From Celoporthe dispersa (Eukaryota; Ascomycota; Sordariomycetes; Diaporthales; Cryphonectriaceae): 64,000 nucleotides of DNA. The stretch covers positions 3,148,001-3,212,000 of the forward strand of contig WAID01000007.1 in NCBI GenBank assembly GCA_016584495.1, in the 5' to 3' direction. The notes below the pieces were generated by a model, which saw nothing but the letters and a program-made list of their open reading frames with translations, did not search any database and was not told the origin of the DNA. The translations under genes and the position numbers were made by a program. The stretch's first letter is position 1. Each line of letters begins with the position of its first letter. Below, piece by piece: positions 58,509 through 64,000 of the stretch.

Positions 58509-60335
58509 ATGGCCAAGGGAAAGGTGTGCCTGGCTTACTCTGGTGAGCGTGGGCCCTCCCTTGATCTGTCCGAGCTTCATGACTAACTTGTCCCCTCCTC
58601 TAGGTGGTCTTGACACCAGCACCAGTGAGTGTGCCAAACGCTCCCATGGAGTATTTTGATCTTGCTAACCACCTAAACCAGTCCTGGGATGGCTTCTCGG
58701 TATGGTACTCCCTCTCTCGGAGACTTGTGTGCCACACATTCTCCCTCGTGTAGGGTGATTGCTGCTAATACAGTGTATAGAGCAGGGATATGAGGTCGTC
58801 TGCTTCCTGGCCAACGTTGGCCAGGAGGAAGACTGGGAGGCCGTGAAGGCCAAGGCAGTCCAGATTGGCGCCACTAAGATGTACGTTTGCTCGAGTTCTG
58901 GGGCGAATGTCCTGGGCAACTCAAATCATGGCACCGTTTTGGTGGCATTCGTCTCAGCTTTGCTGGCGGATCAGAGATTGATGAAAAGATGACAGGATCA
59001 TCGAGGACCTCCGGAAAGAGTTCGTCGACGAGCTCTGCTACCGCGCTATCCAGTGCAACGCCATCTACGAGGGCCGGTACCTTCTGGGTACTTCTCTGGC
59101 CCGCCCTGTCATCGCTCGTGCTCAGATGCGAGGTATGAACAACGACCCGCGAGACTTGTTACGCCAGAGTTGTTAACTGACAGCTCCATAGTTGCTGAGC
59201 AGGAGGGCTGTGACTTCGTCTCTCACGGCTGCACTGGCAAGGGCAACGACCAAGTCCGCTTCGAGGTAGGCATTCGGTGATAGAAGGCTTTTTTTTTCTC
59301 TTTCTCTCTCAATGAGGCCAGGGTACTGACGGCCAACAGCTTGCGTTCTACACTATCAACCCCGATATCAAGGTCATCGCCCCATGGCGCGAACCTACAT
59401 TCTTGTGAGAATTAGTCCCTACCACAGAATAAAACGCATCCGCACAACGATCATTAACAATGACATCACAGCAAGCGCTTCGCTGGCCGCAACGACCTGC
59501 TCGACTTCGCTGCCGAGAAGGGCATTCCTGTCACCAGCACCAAGGCCAAGCCTTAGTACGTATTCAGCTTCACGATCCTCGTTTTGATCATGCCTTCTGA
59601 CCTGAGGTGCCAGCTCCATGGATGCCAACATGGCCCACTGCAGCTACGAGGCTGGCATGCTCGAGGACCCCGACCAGACCCCTCCCACCGACATGTGGAC
59701 GATGACGGATGACCCCGAGACTGCCTCCAACAAGCCTGAGGACATCCACATCACCTTCGAGAAGGGTATCCCCGTCAAGCTGCAGACTCTGGTCGACGGC
59801 AAGACCTACACCGAGAGCGTCGACCTCTTCACCAAGCTCAATGCCATCGGCAAGCTCCACGGCATCGGCCGTATCGACATCGTCGAGAACCGCTTCATTG
59901 GCCTCAAGTCCCGAGGCTGCTACGACTCCCCCGCCATGACCATCCTCCGCCTGGCTCACCTTGACCTTGAGGGTCTGGTCCTGGACGGTCAGCTGCGCTC
60001 TCTCCGTGACACCTTCGTCACCCAGAAGTGGAGCGAGCTCCTGTACAACGGCATGTACTTTTCCCCTGAGCGTGAGTGGCTCGACACCTGCCTGGTCGCT
60101 GCGCAGGACCGCGTGAACGGCCTGGTTCGTCTTCGGTGCTACAAGGGCAACGCCTACGTCCTCGGCCGTAGCTCCGAGACCGAGAAGCTGTACGATGCCG
60201 AGGGAGGCGTCCATGGACACCCTCGACAACTTCAGCCCTGAGGACACGACTGGCTTCATTGGCATCACCTCGATCCGCCTTAAGAAGTACGGTCTGCAGA
60301 AGCGTGCCGAGGGCGGCCTCATCAACCCCAAATAG
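58509..60335 (+). CDS. ARG1: argininosuccinate synthase
   Basis: Cytosolic arginine biosynthesis: citrulline + aspartate + ATP to argininosuccinate. The PP-loop AYSGGLDTS and the signature [13 protein letters not shown] are present, with [22 protein letters not shown] and [16 protein letters not shown]. Nine exons: 58509-58542, 58604-58624, 58682-58699, 58781-58880, 58996-59132, 59192-59265, 59340-59404, 59472-59555 and 59614-60335. Two are tiny (21 and 18 nt), and the first intron cuts the PP-loop motif. The frame breaks by +1 in GGG at 60202-60204; two G restore the C-terminus ending AEGGLINPK (417 aa, normal). All other junctions keep phase. Confidence 0.95.
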
Positions 60336-60955
60336 ACAACGCCTGATGGTTGTCAGGTGGGAGGATGGCGAATACTTTGTCAAGCTTAACAAGGTCACTG
60401 ATTGAGCTCGACGAGGGTCTCTTTCGCAGGGTTTTAGAACGAGCGAAAAGGAGGCAAAAGGAATTATATGAAAACCGTGAAGTCAATGGGAGCTACTCCG
60501 ATATAATAAAAAAACAGATTTGGCAATCTTGATATTCTTCCTTGTGTAGATACTGAATTACATGTTGCGCTCCAGTCCATTTGAAGATCCACCAGAGGCG
60601 CTCCCCCAAGCAAAGTGCGGCTCTGTTTAGATTACAACACTAGTAAGGTGCCCCCTGTCAACCGTGACCGTGTGGTGTGGATCGCGCTTTCTACTCAGGG
60701 TCTCCCAAGTAGACGTCATCCCAATAATGGCACCTTCACCTCGAGAACGAGCTTCGACATCTCACAGCTTCACATCGTGCCCCAATAAGACCAAATAGGG
60801 AACTTCCCATCCCCAAGTAACCGATCATAGGAACAGCTGGTAAGCACCTGCAGGTAAGGTCCAGAGCAGGAAAAATACTAAGACTCGAGCCACCAGACAA
60901 CGCGGCGGGAGACCGACCCAAAACTGAAAGAGAGAGACCAAAACCCAACTTCGCC
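60336..60955. other. intergenic
   Basis: 3' region of argininosuccinate synthase and promoter of the next small gene. Nothing else is seen. Confidence 0.4.
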
Positions 60956-61408
60956 ATGAGCTCCGACGCGATCATGCTGGACAGTCCAGCCCAGACCCCG
61001 GATTCGAAGGCCCAGCGCGCCAGCTCCCTGTCCGCCGTCGGCGGTGTCTTTGATGCCGAAGCTGCCGTGCCCGAGACCGGCATGAGCATCGACAGCCAGG
61101 CCAACATGGAGGAATCCCCAACCGTGGGTGACAGCTGGGACACCAAGAAGTGGAGGGATGATGTGCAGACCATCCAGAGCAAGCTCCAGCACCAGCACTA
61201 TGATATTGGTAAGGGAGCATCGCACGCTATACAGGACCTGTGAGGACTGTGCTGACACGGTGCTGGGTGGTTGTCTACAGCTAAGTACCGCGATCCTCTG
61301 AACAAGCCACTCGTCACGAGGCCCCCAGGGCTGTCGGCGGATGCAGAGGACCGACTGCGGCAGTACTACGAGGAGAAAGTGGCAGCAATGAAGGCGAAGA
61401 CGAGCTGA
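60956..61408 (+). CDS. small hydrophilic protein, unknown function
   Basis: Exons are 60956-61208 and 61281-61408 (126 aa), intact, with matching phase across the 72-nt intron. The N-terminal half is Ser/Ala-rich and acidic (MSSDAIMLDSPAQTPDS). The C-terminal half looks constrained: DTKKWRDDVQTIQSKLQHQ, then AKYRDPLNKPLV, RPPGLSADAEDRL and a helix ending KVAAMKAKTS. No signal peptide or membrane segment is seen. I do not recognise the family. Confidence 0.7.
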
Positions 61409-62138
61409 GAGGGCTGTGTGTGTGTGTGTGGAAACGCAGCCGCGCGAAAGCAGGAGACAATGAGACTAAGTCAGCCCTACGCAAGCATGCTTGTATTGAT
61501 AGACTCGGATAGAGGCCAGCGAGTAGCTTGCTGAAGGCGGTAGTGGTTATAGACGTGGACAATGCAAGGTCATCACCAAATGGGCCATCACGATGACGGA
61601 TATGTTGGACACAACCATAGACCCATCTCCTGACACACAATGACCATGACGAATGCATGGAAAACATACGCATCGCTATACGACCTAGCGGTCAGTGACC
61701 TGGACAGTCACGCTGAACTACCAGCTCAGTGTCTCATCTTGGTTAGGTTAAAGAGAGATCGACCTAGCTCTCAGTTTCCTATCTATCGTTTTCCCGAATG
61801 CTGAGGTCTCTCTGGTTCCATTCCAAGCGTGCTCTTCTAATAGGTTTCCCTCTGCCTGGTTCTCATAAAGTCATTAATATCTTTCTTGTCTCAGCCGTGG
61901 TAGCATACTCTCCTACGAGGGTCTTGGTATTCTTGCTATTATCCTCATCATTGTCGTTATTTTTCCTGTTTCTCATAGGTTCTTGAAACGTATCATCTAT
62001 TGTGACATTGTCTTTTGATGCTTATTGTAGCAGTATCCCCCATTGTTCTGGAATAAACCGCTAGAAAATCAGCCAATCAGGAAATTTAGTAGCATTTCCT
62101 ATTGCTATTACCAGCCACTTTTCCATTGTCTTAATTCT

Positions 62139-62174
62139 CGAAAAAATACACGAAAAATACACGAGAAATACACG
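62139..62174. repeat. short tandem repeat, AAATACACG units
   Basis: Three near-identical units of about 11 bases (AAATACACG with a varying GA/AA join), about 20 bases before a TATA box. Confidence 0.75.
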
Positions 62175-62193
62175 CTACAGACCAGCCCTTGAA

Positions 62194-62200
62194 TATAAAA
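62194..62200 (+). promoter_or_regulatory. TATA box of the gene starting at 62329
   Basis: A consensus TATAAAA 129 bases before the ATG at 62329. The spacing leaves a leader of about 100 bases and fits a core promoter. Confidence 0.6.
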
Positions 62201-62328
62201 CGGCGACCTCGTAGACCTGAGTTTAAATCTCCTCCCCCTCTCTTCCTCTCATCCTCTTTTCTAAACAACCAACCAGAAACACACTGCACCCACACACACA
62301 CCCAAGCACAAGAACACCATCATCAAAG

Positions 62329-63551
62329 ATGTCTCTCTCCGACAACCCCACCAGATCCGAGGAAATCTACAGCCTCAAGAAGGCCATCCTCAAGTTCACG
62401 TCTCCTTCTCCTGTCAAGTTTCAGTCTTCTGGGGACATCAAGGTCACTTCTCCCTCCTACATTCAGAGCCCCCATCGTCAAGCCTCTCCCGACATCACCA
62501 CCTTCGAGGACGACGAGGCTGCCGAGCAGGGCGATCTGACCGGCTGCATGGTCGACAAGTCGCCTGCCAACGTCTACTACGAGGAGTGCCAGCAAAAGAT
62601 CAGTTTTCGTCCCATTGCCAACCATCACAGTCGACCTGGCAGCAAGTACGCCGCCTCCGAGCTCCCCGTCAAGAGACAGCAAGCCTGGCACCGCGTCGAC
62701 CTTGGCGAGCTCTGCGGCGACAACAATCTCTCTCTTCAGGAGCAGCATCTTCCCATCCGGGCCAAGAACATGAAGCGACCTGCTTCTGCTGCCAACCTTA
62801 CCCCCTCTCCTGTCGCCTTCAAGAAGCAGCGTCTGAACAGCGATGCCATGTCTGACAAGTCTGTGGATGATTTCCCCCCGTCAGCCCTGCTACCGCTCAG
62901 GACGGCGAGCCCACCGGTGTCTTCTACAACGACTTCGAGCCTTCCTCTCCCATGAGCGTCACTACCAAGAACGATGACGTCGTCGACGTCGACGACGACG
63001 ACGACAAGTCTACTACTACATTCGAGTTTACCTTTGAGCCAACCCAGTTCGACAACACCATCCGCCCCAAGGACGCCAACTTCAACCCCGAGGACATGTG
63101 GGACATTGACTTCCACCTCGACCGCTACACCCATCTCCAGCTGGACAAGCCCCTGAAGTACACCTGGACCACCGACGCCGACCGCAATCCCAAGACCGGC
63201 CAGTGGGACCACTTCTACCCCTGTCACTGCTACCCCGTCGCCCCCGAGGACGACATCAAGAAGACCCTCTTCCTGAACGACAAGTCTCCCAACATCCGCT
63301 GGGCTGGTGCCTGGGCCGAGGCCCAGCTGCGCCGCGAGGTCGCCAAGTACGAGGCGGTCAAGGAGTTCTGGCTGTTCGAGTACGCTGACCTGGCTGGCAA
63401 CGCCTACTTGCCTGGTCTGGACAACAAGTACCATTTTATCGCGACTCACTTCACCGAGGAGATGAGCAGCCCGTGGGTCCAGGCCTGGCTGGGTCAGCTG
63501 ATTGGCACCGAGGAGATTCACAAGATTCTGGATGCCATGTACTACGGCTGA
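62329..63551 (+). CDS. unrecognised protein, 407 aa after one-base correction
   Basis: Single exon. I do not recognise the family. The N-terminal about 200 residues are Ser/Pro-rich and likely disordered (MSLSDNPTRSEEIYSLKK, KRPASAANLTPSP). An Asp run (DVDDDDDK) comes before a C-terminal part of about 180 residues that looks folded, with many aromatic residues: NPEDMWDIDFHLDRYTHLQL, QWDHFYPCHCYPV, WAGAWAEAQLRREVAKYEAV, FWLFEYADLAGNAYLPGLD. No signal peptide is seen. The frame breaks by -1 in the C6 run at 62874-62879; C7 restores one frame to the stop at 63551. Codon use in both halves is C-ending, like neighbouring highly expressed genes. Confidence 0.72.
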
Positions 63552-64000
63552 GCCAGCGTGGCCATCATCGTTCGAGTACACACACACACACACACACACG
63601 AGAAAGAAGAAGAAAAAAAGGAGCACCGGATACTTGACGCTTAAGCTGCGTCACCAAAGCGACAAAAAGGAGGAACAGGTTGTTGCAGGGTCGACGGTGG
63701 TTATTCGGGGATGAAAAGACATTCCAAGGTGGAAAGGAAACTTTATGGTTGAATCTTCAGTAGTCGATCGTGCTTCAATGCACTTACAGTTCTCATGATA
63801 ATTAATTCAACCCAGCCGTTATAAAAAAAAATTCTAGTTGTCTCACACATTGATCACATGGCAGCAGCTTTCATGAGCCAATTGTCCAAGCCAAAGGACA
63901 GGGTAAAAGAGACGAATCGATCTCGAGCTCTTATTCCACTTTGATATCATCACGTTCACCACAAACGTAACGTGTCTATGTCTACCAGAGTCCTCCCTCG
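63552..64000. other. 3' flank to window end
   Basis: No gene is seen. An (AC)n microsatellite lies at 63578-63599. Confidence 0.5.

Larger units (their letters stand above)
61409..62328. other. intergenic
   Basis: No gene is seen. Holds the promoter of the next gene, with a tandem repeat and a TATA box listed separately. Confidence 0.45.

Noticed and set aside
62180..62235. tRNA-like T-arm (GAGTTTAAATCTC) before the 62.3 kb gene
   Set aside because: No cloverleaf can be drawn and the site lies in a TATA promoter leader.
1..64000. Transposable element or RIP-degraded region
   Set aside because: I saw no reverse transcriptase, transposase, long terminal repeats or AT-rich TpA-heavy block; the gene-poor stretches keep a normal GC level by eye.

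Overview
The window is nuclear DNA of a filamentous ascomycete (Pezizomycotina, most likely a Sordariomycete; I cannot name the species). The signs are GC-rich coding sequence, many short introns of 36-132 nt with GT donors and CTAAC/CTGAC-type branch sites, CT-rich leaders, long gene-free spacers, and fungus-specific families (Ssr4, fibroin-3-related protein, KRE9-type GPI protein, HMT1-type ABC half transporter). I see no rRNA or convincing tRNA gene, no transposon and no CRISPR array.

Layout: 0.6-2.7 kb, uncharacterised fungal nuclear-type protein. 4.9-5.8 kb, KRE9-like GPI protein. 6.8-8.7 kb (minus), NrtA/CrnA nitrate transporter. 8.7-12.7 kb, no gene seen. 12.7-13.7 kb, DUF1275 membrane protein. 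13.7-17.7 kb, no gene seen. 17.7-20.9 kb, HMT1-type vacuolar ABC transporter. 21.8-22.9 kb, SAM methyltransferase. 23.3-23.7 kb (minus), LSM6. 25.0-27.1 kb, membrane-anchored multicopper oxidase. 28.1-29.9 kb (minus), fibroin-3-related protein. 32.4-33.6 kb (minus), RBM42-like RRM protein. 35.5-37.5 kb, 6-phosphogluconate dehydrogenase. 38.2-40.5 kb, SWI/SNF-RSC subunit Ssr4. 42.3-43.2 kb, GPI-type surface protein. 43.7-45.2 kb (minus), M24 peptidase. 45.9-46.4 kb, DUF202 protein. 47.4-49.4 kb, GH18 chitinase. 49.8-51.1 kb (minus), RanGAP Rna1. 51.8-53.0 kb, Iec1/YY1-like zinc finger. 53.8-54.5 kb (minus), four-helix membrane protein. 55.1-56.8 kb, NAR1. 56.8-57.8 kb (minus), SUZ-domain protein. 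58.5-60.3 kb, argininosuccinate synthase. 61.0-61.4 kb, small conserved-looking protein. 62.3-63.6 kb, unrecognised protein.

The genes are mostly housekeeping with scattered transport and surface genes. They do not form a metabolic cluster or operon-like unit. I did not find a new multi-gene system.

Two points deserve attention. (1) Fifteen of the 24 genes are interrupted by one-base frame breaks (17 in all: ten +1, seven -1), often in G/C runs. Correcting exactly one base at each gives a CDS length divisible by three with family motifs continuous across the break. Essential genes such as NAR1 are among them, so uncorrected sequencing indels are the likely cause. (2) Intron 1 of the 6-phosphogluconate dehydrogenase gene is unusually long and contains a strong second acceptor that would add 29 in-frame residues at the N-terminus, a candidate alternative isoform.
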